A stretch of DNA of 64,000 bases from Vermamoeba vermiformis. Its lineage: Eukaryota > Tubulinea > Echinamoebida. Of this stretch, positions 34,979 to 45,831 are shown one piece after another (the stretch's first letter is position 1; each line of letters begins with the position of its first letter). The position numbers were made by a program, and so were the translations under genes. The stretch lies in NCBI GenBank assembly GCA_045837725.1, contig JBEWZL010000213.1, positions 1 through 64,000 on the forward strand, written 5' to 3'. The notes below the pieces were generated by a model. That model had not been told where the DNA came from. It did no database searches and was given only the letters and a program-made list of their open reading frames with translations.

Positions 34979-36529
34979 TTACTTTTTGGGCCTGTCATAG
35001 TTCATTGCATCTTCATCAAGATTGGACCCTACAGCAATTTTAAATCTGCAAACAGTAAGAAAGTGTATTCATATCAGCCTTTGAGTTACCTGTTTTCTGT
35101 TGGTAGATTGCCAATATTTTCATTAATCATTTGTTCTTTTAAGCGTATTAATTCATTACTAAATTTTGTGTTATCTGATCGCTGCAATGAAGCTTCTACA
35201 TCACTAACAAAGCATTCATAGATCTCTATCAGTCCATGTTCAGTAAGCTTGGAAATGATGTCATCCTTGCATTGAAGAATGTGCCAATGAACATATGATG
35301 GGCAACGGATGTAGACAAGAACACTGCCGTTTACAACTACAGCTTCAAAGTCACTTGCAACTTTCAGTCCCAATGCTTGAAGTGAGATTCTGGCTAACTC
35401 AGTGAATATTTGCACACTTGGCTCATATTTGAAGCATAAATAAATGTTCTGTGGAACACTCCGGCAAACTGGAGCAAGAAACCATTCTATAAGGAAATTT
35501 GAAAGTGCTTCATGTTTTTGTGCTGTAACAACTTCTTTCTTGCAAGTGGCTCCTCCAAGTATTCCAAGAGACTGATAAATAGTCAACAATAGCTTAACTG
35601 AGGGGTCCAAAGTTGAGTATCTTAGCTCTATGCATTGGAAATGTGTGGTCTTGAGCAAAAAAGGCCAGTGAGTAACAGCAGGGTTGTTTGATTGCATGGA
35701 GTTGACATCATTCACTTGCACAATTGAATGGATGTCACTTTCTTGCTCTGCTTGATTCTCAATCAATAATATAGGTGGTTGAATTGTGTTCTGACTGTTG
35801 TTTTGTGGACGTTCTGAAAAAACATTTGATTGAGACTCATCCATATAAGCATAAGTAGTTGGTGGTTGAATTGTGTTCTGATTATTGTTGCTTTGTAGAG
35901 GTTCTGAAAAAGTCGTTGATTTAGACTCTATCTGCATTTTGTCATAAGACTTCTGAATGCAATGCACAATTTCTTCTGTACCATCAATAAATTTGAATAA
36001 AACAGAGCCTCTTCTGCTGCCGAATTCTACAAGATTCAAATAATGTACAACTCCACGATCATCAGCTACCTCAGCTTTCTTCAAACTGAACGACTTTGCG
36101 TCGAATATAAGCTCTACATATTCGTCGGTCACAAACCAATATTTGGTTCTTCCAATCAGCGTATTCCCTTGAGGCAGCTGGGTGGCAATCTCTACGACCT
36201 TTCGCTTGCATCGTTCGTCTGCTAGTTTTGACCCCACATCTTTTAATCGTACGTAGCGCAGTCGTGATCTAATTTGAAAATATTAATATCCACTAACTTG
36301 ATTCGATAACATTTAGAATGACCTACGTGTTGATTCGAGAATCGTTTTGACAGCTGTCTGAGAAACCCAAATCCCTTTGAAAAATAAATTAAGGAATTAA
36401 ATTAATAGAATAACCAGCACTAAAAACGTGCATTTATAATAATTTAATTTTGCAACAAAAAAAAAAGGGATTCGAATCTGGATTAGATTTAACATACTGA
36501 AAGTCGAGATATTCTGTATTTTCGTTCAT
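34979..36529 (-). CDS. Unrecognised protein upstream of the SH2-like gene
   Basis: Start MNENTEYLDF at 36529. Two short introns lead, with matching phases, into one large exon (36237 region to 35086) reading RCKRKVVEIATQLPQGNTL through YWFVTDEYVELIFDAK and GSRRGSVLFKFIDG. A Gln/Asn/Ser-rich repeat section (NSQNTIQPP, twice) follows. The C-terminal half is mixed alpha/beta (LLLTIYQSLGILGG, IYLCFKYEPSVQIF) and ends in a helix LKEQMINENIG. The 3' end is uncertain: after an intron at about 35086-35042 the frame reaches a TAA at 34979, but other splicing could join it to the SH2-like gene. It has no membrane segment or signal peptide. The exon is CpG-poor and intron-poor. No function assigned. Confidence 0.5.
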
Positions 36530-36781
36530 CGTTGCAGGAGAGATTTTTTCGCTTTATCTGCTTAATAATTGAATCAGCGTTTACTTCTAATTGCAATCAA
36601 CACCGGATCTGCAAGCTGCTTACCCAGCGTTGGTTTTGCTCACTGTTAGTTGTTAAAGCATTGAAATCAAATCTCTCATGTCAATATGATTTCCTCTGCT
36701 GAGGATACGACGAAAAACGGTTCTATCAACTGTTAAGGACTGGTTTATCGCACCGTAAAACTAACAAATAAAGTTTATATA

Positions 36782-39700
36782 TTACTGGTTGTGTTCAATC
36801 TTAGTGAAGGTCCAAGCACCGTGATCTTCCAACTTCAAGAAGTACTGATGGTACTTCATCAACTGCATGCGGTGCGAGACAGTGATGAGTGTGGTGCCGA
36901 GTTCTTGCGATCTGCGGTACAAATGTTCTTCAATGTCAGTCGACACGGCTGAAGTGCATTCGTCCAAAATAGCAAACTTGGGCCTAAAAACAGATTGCCA
37001 TCGTTAGTATTTCCAAATAAGGTAAATTTTAACTTCAAAAAATTTGCCGGATGCAGACGTACTTTTTGTAGTAGATTCTAGCCATGCTGAGACGTTGCTT
37101 CTCACCGCCAGACAAAATGTCGACCCATTCCTTGACAGCGTCCCAACCTTCTCTCGTGCACAAATAAGCCAAGTCAACTTCTTCCATAATCTTGAGCAGA
37201 TCCGCGTCCGTAACACCCTTGCTCTTCATGTCTTCAATAGTGTCAGGGTAGATAATTTGTTCGCGCAATGAACCAATAGGGAAGTAAGGTCGTTGAGGCA
37301 CAAACATAATGTCGCGAATGGAAGGCTTGGTAATAGTACCGGATCTCAAGGGCCACAAGCGATTCAACACGCGGAAGATAGAGCTCTTGCCAGAACCTTT
37401 ATAAATATTAATATATTGGTCTTCGTATATTTATTGATAGCACGTACCGTTAGGACCAGTAATCAACAAGTTCATGCCGGGTCGGATCTCAAAGCTGAGA
37501 TCTTTGACGAGCATTAACTCTTCGTCTGGGGACTCAATGTCGACGTGATCGAAGGAGATATAGTCCGCAGACTCGATGTAGTTGCCTGTATTCTTAACGA
37601 GCTGTTGTGTACGCGATGAAGTGTCGCCTCTAAATCCGAATCAGGTTAGATCCGTTACACGAACTTTGATAAATCTCCACAACCAAAACAATCGTGCCAA
37701 ATATTACTAAAGTAGATATATATGCGATATAGCACTTACTTAAAGTTCTTGGATAAGAAGCCGTCGTGATCCTTTTGCAAAGCCTTGAGCAGCTCGAGCA
37801 ATTCGGCAACACGAGTAGTGTACTATATAAATACAATATGGTTATTAAATATATATTAGTATATGCCTCCTATTGATGCTTACGCCTGCCAAAGCGGTAA
37901 TTCGTTTGTACAACAAGACGACTTGGCCGGTAGCTTGCGCCAAATTGACAAGAATTTGAGAGTTTCGGATGTAAATGCCTATGAACAGTACAATATGGTT
38001 AATATAGACTATTGCGACTATATTTTAAGCGTTATACGTACCGGTAATAGCAGCGGTCTCGTCGGATGTGTCTTCCTTGTTGCCGTCTTGGTTCGGATTG
38101 AATTTCGAGGAAAGAATGCCCATAGCCAGCACTGCGTAGCCAATCATAGTAGCGCCGTACTTGACGAGCCATGAATCGAATACTAATCAATAGAGTTAGC
38201 GACGAAAAAATAAAAGTTTCAGGACTGAAGAATTGAAGCGTCGTAGTAATCTTGTAGCAAATAAGAGTAAATAAATGAAATGCTACGAGCGCTGTTACAA
38301 ATTATTTTGGGCCAAATTTCTTCGGAAAATGTTTCGCTGAATTTTTTGTATGCGGTAAAGTACTTACTGCCTACGATGGCTTGCTTGAAGAACAAGCTGT
38401 TGCAGTGCTTATATAACGCATCGAAGCTCTTGTTGACCTAATGAAACAATTAGTACGAAGAACAGATCCGAAATTGAATTCTTGAGATCTTACCAAGTTC
38501 TTTTCAATTCCCCAGCCTCTATAAAAGGCGATTTCTTCAGCGTGCATTAACAAACGGCTATGATTGAAGCGGAAATCTCCTTCGAGCTTTTGTTGCTTAG
38601 CAGTCATCTTGGCGAAGTTTGGCAACAATTTACGCATGATGAATCCGGAAAGTACGTAATAGAAGTACATCAATATAGGACCGCCATAGCCAATAGACTT
38701 GACTAAACGACGAGTAAACAAGACAATATCGACAATAGGCTTGAAAGTTGATGAATACAACTCGCTCGTGGCTGTACTGAACTTTTCTACGTCTTGTGTA
38801 ATACGCTGATCACTAATAATATTATAATATTAATATATATACATAATAATAAATCTAGAGTATTATTTTGGGTCATACTCAAAAAAAATTATAAAATTAA
38901 GTTTTGTGCGCGATCTCGATTTTGGATCTAAAAATCTTGGTACGTACATGTTATCAATAGCATCGGAGCTCATGCTCTTATAGAAGGTCAGTGCGTCCAT
39001 ATAGCGCGTGTGCAATTGATAGCTCAATCTCTTTCTGAAGCGAATGGCCAAGGTCGAAGTGAAGTACTTCAACAAGCTGTTCACGACTGAGGCGGGAATG
39101 GCCACGAGACCTAACTTGATCACACCCTGTATATAATGATATAAATACACGTGGTCAATAGTTAATCGTTGTAAGGTCGTGTTTTGTAACGAGATCCGGA
39201 ATGACATGCGGTGACATTTAGAACTCTGTAAGCTCTTAAAGTACTTACGCGAATGAACTTTTGGAAATTCTGTTGGACTAAACCTGAAGCAGTTCCACCT
39301 ATAATATTATAGCACTTAGTATTTGCAAATCACAAGCTGAAAAATCATCGAGCCAAATCCGGATCTGGATCAGCTTTACAATACTCGATTGAAATCGCTC
39401 AAATTTTATATATTAAATAGGAAATAATGAATATTGTTGGAATTTATCCTTAGTCTTATAAATTGAGACTTACCAATGACTTCAGCGACCTTGATCGACA
39501 AGATTGTTCTTAACAACAAGCAGGCAGTCAAGAAACATAGCTGCATGAACTCAATGGACTTGATTGAGGGCATTACTATTCTCAATAAGGACCATAATCG
39601 TGCTGCAAACTTTTTGTCCACGGATACTCTTGGTCGCTAGATGTCGAGTCAATAAGGAATCAAAAAATATTACGAGCATTGGGACGTAATTATTGTAATA

Positions 39701-40134
39701 TATATTATATAAGCTATACAGACATTGATTTAATTGTGAAATATGGATTATCAAAGTGGATTTGCAAAGCAAGAAATTTGACGGAGGTTTACTGTGCCTG
39801 GTGCAAAATGCAATACCAATATTATTATAATTACCTTTTGTTCTAGTATGCCCTGGCTAGCTCTATTTCGTGCTTCAGCGCGTCTGTAATTTAATAAATT
39901 AATTTTTTTAGATCCAATATTTAATTACAAATACAGTGTCAAATAATACGCTACTTACTGCTTAGACTTGTTATATGCACGTATTCCGCCTAATATTGAT
40001 GATCCAACTAATATTATAGCGACGCGTCCTCTTTTCGTGGCCCACGCAGCACGAAACGACTGGCCGTGCTTTGCCCACAGTTCTTTGGACTTGGCTCCAA
40101 ACTTACTGCCAAGATCGTACAATAAGTATTCCAT
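36782..40134 (-). CDS. Peroxisomal ABC half-transporter (ABCD/ALD family)
   Basis: Start MEYLLYDLGSKFGAKS at 40134. The membrane domain is spread over several exons and includes DQRITQDVEKFSTATSELYS and the ABCD-type EAA motif HAEEIAFYRGWG. The nucleotide-binding domain has Walker A (GPNGSGKSS near 37400-37440), FVPQRPYFPIGSLREQI, the ABC signature LSGGEKQRL, Walker B with FAILDECTSAVS and the His of the H-loop (VSHRM), ending TKIEHNQ at 36782. Family members import very-long-chain or branched acyl-CoAs into peroxisomes and work as dimers. At least ten exons; introns contain no nested gene on either strand that I can support. Confidence 0.93.
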
Positions 40135-40211
40135 TATGGTATTCTATTTACAAAAATAAAAAGCTGAGCGGCCAGATTCGCACCCGAAATTTTTAGGTCA
40201 AGATTATCTCG

Positions 40212-40446
40212 CAAAAAAAAACATTTGAACAACGTCTTCAAGATAAACGCAATAACACTTCATTGCAGAATCGTTATTATGACCTATCGAGGCATCAGTA
40301 CGGGTCTGGAGAGCGGATCGTAAAAAGTAACGAATTTTCATTCAGAACTACTTCAATAGTGTGCACCATTTGCTGTGATGTCTGTTGCTGGCTATTTATC
40401 AAACTTTAATCGATAGATTGCAATCGAGTACGATGAGGTGGGTACC
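40212..40446. repeat. 235-bp direct repeat, left copy
   Basis: About 90 percent identical by eye to 43178-43412, same orientation, from AACATTTGA(A/C)CAACG to GGTGGGTACC. The two copies bracket the ArsA gene and its small neighbour. It encodes nothing recognisable. Confidence 0.8.
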
Positions 40447-40565
40447 AAAGATTAATAAAGTCGGTCTGGAGGATGCAATAAAAGAACCCAAGTATCTTTT
40501 CGAAATTTTATTTATCACGAGCACATAGCATGTAATGTATTTTTGATACGTTTATATTTGAATTT

Positions 40566-41000
40566 TAATTTTTGGTCAGCAGATTCAAAATGCATCCGAG
40601 ATCAGATAAAAATTGGGCATCCTCGCACTTGGTGTTGATCATTGCTCGTGCCTTTCGTTGGTCGCGCTTCATGGTAAGTAAATTCACTGCCTGTGAATAC
40701 CAGTAAGCCTCTGATCGTTTTTTTTCAACAGGATTTGTTCTGAACGTTGCTCGATCTTCCCTGGTGACTCGTCAGAGGCCTTCTTAGACGGCGTGCGCGT
40801 TGATTTTTTAGTTGTTTTCTTCACTTCCCTTCTCTTTGGAACCGTATCGCTAATTGTTTGGTGCTTTTTTGCAAAGTGGCTCGATCAACTCTGCGTCAAC
40901 TCTTTGCCTAACTTCTTCTGCATATTTATTGCAAGTCCTTATACTACTATGGCCTTCTGCACTTCCCGTTTTTTCTTCGACTGTATCGCTAGGTGTAAGC
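40566..41000 (-). other. Possible small basic gene, unresolved
   Basis: On the minus strand, open frames encode Lys/Ser/Thr-rich peptides: DTVEEKTGSAE (near 40980), DTVPKRREVKKTTKKSTRTP (near 40850) and a tail MKRDQRKARAMIN to CILNLLTKN with TAA at 40566. The two DTV sequences come from a short tandem DNA duplication. Splice junctions and start are not clear. Composition is AT-mixed with some CpG. It may be a small nuclear or ribosome-linked protein, or a decayed gene. Confidence 0.3.
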
Positions 41001-41026
41001 CATTCTAATTTATTTTGGATCCTCAT

Positions 41027-43053
41027 TTACAGTATTGTTTCGGTCAACGACTTTAAAGGGTCTTCAGCAAGCCAAGGGATCACAGTTAAAGCTCCATGGC
41101 AAACTTTTCGCACACGTTCAAGTTGCTTGACTTCGCTTTCCATTCGTTTAGCCAAAACAGGGTCAGTGGTGTTTGTCAGTAACAAAGACTTGTTTACAAT
41201 CCAGCCATATGGAGATATACCAGCTCTTTTCAGATCTTCTTGCAGTGTTTCTGCTTCAGTAACTGGTGTATTTTCAGGGTGTGTGACGATAAGAATTTTT
41301 GTGTATTGTGAATCTTGCAGTCGTAACAGAGGTGTTGTTATTCGGCCATGAAATTCGGTGTTGCCTGCAAATGATCTTAAAACATCTCGGTGATAAGAAC
41401 CTGTGGCATCCAATAATAATAATGTGTGTCCAGTCGGTGCAGTGTCCATGACCACAAAGCTGTTCTTCGCTTCTGAGACAACACGCGAAAATGCATGAAA
41501 CACAGCAACTTCTTCAGTGCAAGGAGACTGTAAATCTTCTTTTAGAAACAATTTTCCTTCTTCATCAAGCTTGTCACCTTTCGAAGCAATAACTTTGTCT
41601 GTATAATTTTGCGTCTCCTGCTTGGGATCGATTCGGCTGACTGTTAAATTAATTGGCAAGTCTTTTTGCTGTTGCAATGCAATGTTCAAGTGTGCGGCAG
41701 GATCTGTTGTGGTTAAGTGAACTCTACTTTGACTTGATTGTGCTAATTTGATCGCAATGGCTGCTGCAATTATAGTCTTTCCAACACCTCCTTTGCCCAT
41801 GATCATAATCAAGCCACTCTTTTGATTTGAAGATAACAGTGCTGATATCAAATTGTCAAATGATAAGTCTTGGCTGACCAGAGCATTGTTTCGAATTTCT
41901 TCAACATTGATGTTGTTCTTTAATTGAGGGCCAGGAACAGCAAGCAATTCTTTAAGTGCATCAATACCAACAAAATTAATTGGCTTCAATGGAATTCTTA
42001 GCTGAGGTAAGCTTGCCAAAGACTGTGGAATTGCATCCAATGATTTTTTGGCTGACTCTTCAATTGCCACTGCAACTTTATCCGATGGATCTGCTGCTTT
42101 AAATACTCCATTAATGACTAATTGTTGGTTTTGTAATGAAAGCTCATTCAATTCTTGCTGTGTTCGTTCTGCTTCTTTCAGTGCACTAAATTCTGGTCTG
42201 CTAACAATCACAATTGTGCATTGTTTGCTGTCGGTAAGAGCGTCAAGTGCTTTATGGAACTTGTTTCGATGCATTGTCAAGCCAGAGTGTGGGCCTATAC
42301 AAGAAGCACCTCTTTGATTAGTATCCAAAAAACTACTCCAGGCCATGGGTAGTTTCAAAAGTCGTAGAGTGTGACCAGTTGGAGCAGTGTCAAAGATAAT
42401 ATGATCGTAACTGGATTTGATTTGTTCGTTGGCCAAGAGCTCTGCAAATTCATCAAATGTTGCTACCTCAGTTGTGCAAGCTCCTGATAACTGTTCTCGA
42501 ATTTGAGGCACTAGTTCACTTTTTGCTTGTTCATACGGTTCTAGCACTCTACGGCGATATGATTCTGCAGCACTGGTCGGATCCAAATTAACGGCGTATA
42601 AGTTTGATATTTGGGTGATAGTTGAGGGCTTGAAAATAGTCTTTGAGAGCGGGACCGAGAATATTTCGTCCAAATTACTCGCTGGATCCTATTATCGAAG
42701 CGAAATTAATAATAAAATTATTGTTTTTTTTTGTTTTCTTGACACTTACCGTACTAATTAGAAGTACTTTCTTTTTAAGAGTAGATGCGAGCACGAGCGA
42801 GGTTGAACAAGAAATAGACGTCTTTCCCACGCCACCTTTTCCGGTGAAGAAGATAAATTTTGTAATTGGCTGCGTGATATCAAAATTCGAAGCTCCTGGA
42901 AGCCCTAAAAGCTCTAACGATGATATAAAAATTAGGAAAAATACTAATAAAATATTTGGCGTTACCTCCAGAAGCAGAGGATAGTCGCCTATGTGGCACG
43001 GGCAAGCCAAAAACCCGCGCTCTTTTAGCAATCGAAATTATTCCTTTGAGCAT
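41027..43053 (-). CDS. arsA: Bacterial-type arsenite-transporting ATPase ArsA with mitochondrial-like presequence
   Basis: Three exons (43053-42966, 42913-42750, 42688-41027) encode about 637 residues with two tandem ArsA halves. Half 1 has FFTGKGGVGKTSISCSTSL (Walker A), STDPASN, GACTTEVATFDEF, FDTAPTGHTLRLL and GASCIGPHSG. Half 2 has IMGKGGVGKTIIAAAIAI, TTDPAAHL, SPCTEEVAVFHAFSR and MDTAPTGHTLLLLDATG. The three metal-binding Cys of plasmid R773 ArsA are conserved, and the two-domain form is bacterial, unlike one-domain eukaryotic GET3. The start MLKGIISIAKRARVFGLPVP then HRRLSSASG is an Arg-rich amphipathic helix with no acids, typical of mitochondrial import. An in-frame stop precedes this Met. 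CpG is depleted. No ArsB pump is nearby. Confidence 0.9.
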
Positions 43054-43177
43054 GCCGTTGGTTGCAATATGTATCGCCGCTTTGCGTAGTTCAATTCAAA
43101 ATTATTTCGACCAAATAAAATCTGTGACAGGACTTCAGTTTTTTCATGAAAAGTTTCGTTGTGTTGGCGTGATCCGA

Positions 43178-43412
43178 GCAAAAAAACATTTGACCAACGT
43201 CTTCAACATCAACGCAATAACGCTTCATTGTAGAATCGTTATTATGACCCATCGAGGCATCAGTACGGGTCTGGAGAGCGGATCGTAAAAAGTATCGAAT
43301 TTTCATTCAGAACTACATCAATAATGTCGCGCCATTTGCTGTGATGTCTGTTGCTGACTATTTATCAAATTTTAATCGATAGAGTGCAATAGAGTATGAT
43401 GGGGTGGGTACC
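43178..43412. repeat. 235-bp direct repeat, right copy
   Basis: Partner of 40212-40446. It lies between the ArsA start and the start of the next plus-strand gene. Confidence 0.8.
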
Positions 43413-43535
43413 CAAACATGAATAATAGAATATTTACAAATGCCTAGCATTTACGTTTAATGCTTATAACAATTAAATATAGTATTAAAAATCATAATAT
43501 ATTAATATATTAGTTCGAAAAGTATTTCTACCGCG

Positions 43536-44601
43536 ATGGGCCTGTTTAAGGGCATTGTCGCGCCCGTATCCAAGTTCCTTGGCATTTACGTGCTGGACCG
43601 TAAGTAAAAAATATATGCATCGCATAATTTTAGTAGAAAAATATTGTATATTAATCTGAGGGTTTGTGCAAAATCCCGATCGAAAAGTTTCTTGGATCCT
43701 AACAATTCCATAATTAGCAATCGTTTTGACGGCCATTGAGTACCCGAACGGCAGTGCGGCGACATTAAAACTAAAGTTAGAATCGAAGAAACACTTGAAA
43801 AAAGCAGTACGTAATTAAAAATTAAGCATCGTTGCTACATCCGAAATTGAATTCATTTTGTAACGATTCGATCTTGTAGATTGTAGGAGCATATAATAAG
43901 ACATATGGTACTGATTTTAATGAAGACGAAGTTCGATATTTATCGCGCTATGTAGAGAAGCAATATGCGATTCCTATCAGACAGACGGATGTAGGTTCAA
44001 CTATTGACCATTTTAACGCCGTTAAAATATAGAATTGTCCTATAGTATTTAAATACGAAGGTATAAGCTTATTGAATAATATTTTAGGACCTTACATTCG
44101 TCAAAACGGAGGATCTGATCTTGTGGTCTCGGTAAGAATGATAAATATTAAAAGAATTAAATACTAACGCGCATTTATGATTAGAAATGCACCTATTCCT
44201 TACAAAGGCATCGACCTATCTCCTGAAGGAGAGTTGGATCTTGCTAAAGGTACTTCAGAAATTCCGTTCATTGTCTTAGTATATTCGCTCGTCTTAAAAT
44301 TTTGATAATTTTATATTATAGAAGTAGCGGAGGCTATCAATTACATTTCTTCGCTGGCTCAGAAGCGGTCGAAAGCGGATGCAGAAGAGAACGAAGAATT
44401 AATGATTAGATTGTTAGCGGAGCATAGAGACACCTCTTTATTAACAGTAAGCACCACATTATACTATACTACGTAATTAAGTCTATTATACAGTATTATC
44501 ACAGCTTTAAATCAGATCCAGAACGGTTCCAACAGTACGCGAGAAAATATATCAGCACGAATTATCGAAAGGCCAAAAAAGACGATAAAGACGATGACTA
44601 A
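43536..44601 (+). CDS. Small conserved-looking protein of unknown function
   Basis: Six or seven short exons with consistent phases encode about 190 residues. It begins MGLFKGIVAPVSKFLGIYVL, a hydrophobic/amphipathic stretch with a Gly2 that could be myristoylated or act as a membrane or organelle anchor. Then come IEYPNGSAATLKLKLESKKH, IVGAYNKTYGTDFNEDEVRY, DLTFVKTEDLILWSR and NAPIPYKGIDLSPEGELDLA, with a helical C-terminus (EVAEAINYISSLAQKR, FQQYARKYISTNYRK) and a charged end KKDDKDDD. I do not recognise the family. No catalytic motif is visible. Confidence 0.65.
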
Positions 44602-44656
44602 TATGTGCATAGAATATCAAACAAATTGTATATAATTATAAAAGTTATTTACATTA

Positions 44657-45720
44657 TTATAAGAACGAGACGTGATCTCCGCTCAAGTATTTTTCTTCTT
44701 CAGGCGTGTTTGGCCTATTTAATAATTTGTTTCGATAAGGAAATCGTCCAAATCGTTTGATCATGTCGCGGTGCTGCTCTGAATATTTCTAGAAAAAAAA
44801 AATAAGAAAGTTGAAAACCGATGCCGTTTCAAGAACTGCAATATCGTTTTTCATGCTAATAATAGGATACATATACTTACAATAGATGCTGATACATATT
44901 CGCGCAAGGTTTTAGAATGTTGATCGTCAAGATTCTCAAGATCCGCTAAAATTTGGCGCCATAACTTAACGCCTTCTTCTTGTGCTTGTAACGACTCGCT
45001 AAATCGTTCATTAGACTCATATACTACCATAAAGTATAATTCATATTACGTACGCATGCATAAAGGGCATATACAAGAAGGTTCGGCAACAGTTTGAAAT
45101 GTGGGGCGGTCGATCTACACCACGAGCAATAGCTTCACGTGCAAGCTCGAGCGCTTTCTCATCTTGTGCAAAGGCGCGGCCGGTACCTCGATAAATTACG
45201 CGGGAGAATTGGTCGAGTATAATCACCTAGCTCGTTAATTAGGACGTGTCAAGATCTAGGTATTAAAAAATAAAATAATTACCTTCGCTAAATGTCCTCG
45301 CGGCGTTTTCCATATCTCCGTGTCTAATTTACCAGAAATGGCATCTTCTAAATCTGTTTTGAATTTATCTGTAATTTCTCTGTAGTAAAAAATTTTTAGA
45401 TCTAACGGAGAAACTTTGCGAGGAAGGAGTCCGTCAATTAATTACAATATTTAATTATTTAAAAAAATAATAACGTACTTATCGACTACTGGCTGGTTCT
45501 CCTTGCTCGGGAACCAGATTTGCCATTGTATTGACTTTTCCTCGTTTCCGAACCAATATTTAATGACTTTGTCGATTTTTGCTGTCGAATTTTTGTTGTC
45601 ATCAACCATTGTTGTATATTTATTATTGATACTAAATAATTTTTTGGCAAGATTTTTTGTTGTGCCATTACAAGATCTAGCTCGGTTTAGGCCGCCAATG
45701 AGAGAAATTCGTAGCAGCAT
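44657..45720 (-). CDS. DUF924 family protein
   Basis: The domain contains IDKVIKYWFGNEEKS, then KTPRGHLAKV, VIILDQFSRVIYRGTGRAFA, KALELAREAIARGVDRPP, FLYMPFMHA and FGRFPYRNKLLNRPNTPEEE, which match DUF924 (PF06041) along its length. Members are soluble helical proteins of unknown function found in bacteria and eukaryotes. If translated from the first Met (45720) the N-terminus MLLRISLIGGLNRARSCNG looks like a mitochondrial presequence; an internal Met at about 45609 (MVDDNKN) would give a cytosolic form. Four or five exons. It is divergent from the next gene with only about 110 bp between starts. Confidence 0.85.
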
Positions 45721-45831
45721 ATGATATATTATTAAATTAAATAATGTTCTATTGAGTTCTTGATTGAGGAACGAATTGGATCTAAAAAAGTTTTTTGGTT
45801 TTATTTTCAAACTCGCGATGATATTAACACA

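Noticed and set aside
36470-36500. GATTCGAATC box suggesting a tRNA
   Set aside because: No acceptor stem or anticodon arm; just a short palindrome beside an A-run.
37863-38174. Open plus-strand frame inside the ABC transporter gene
   Set aside because: It is antisense to exons and an intron of a well-supported gene and has no own motif.
40160-40205. tRNA-like 3' half (GGTGCGAATC box near 40190)
   Set aside because: A box-B-like sequence is present but no matching acceptor 5' arm or anticodon arm could be found.
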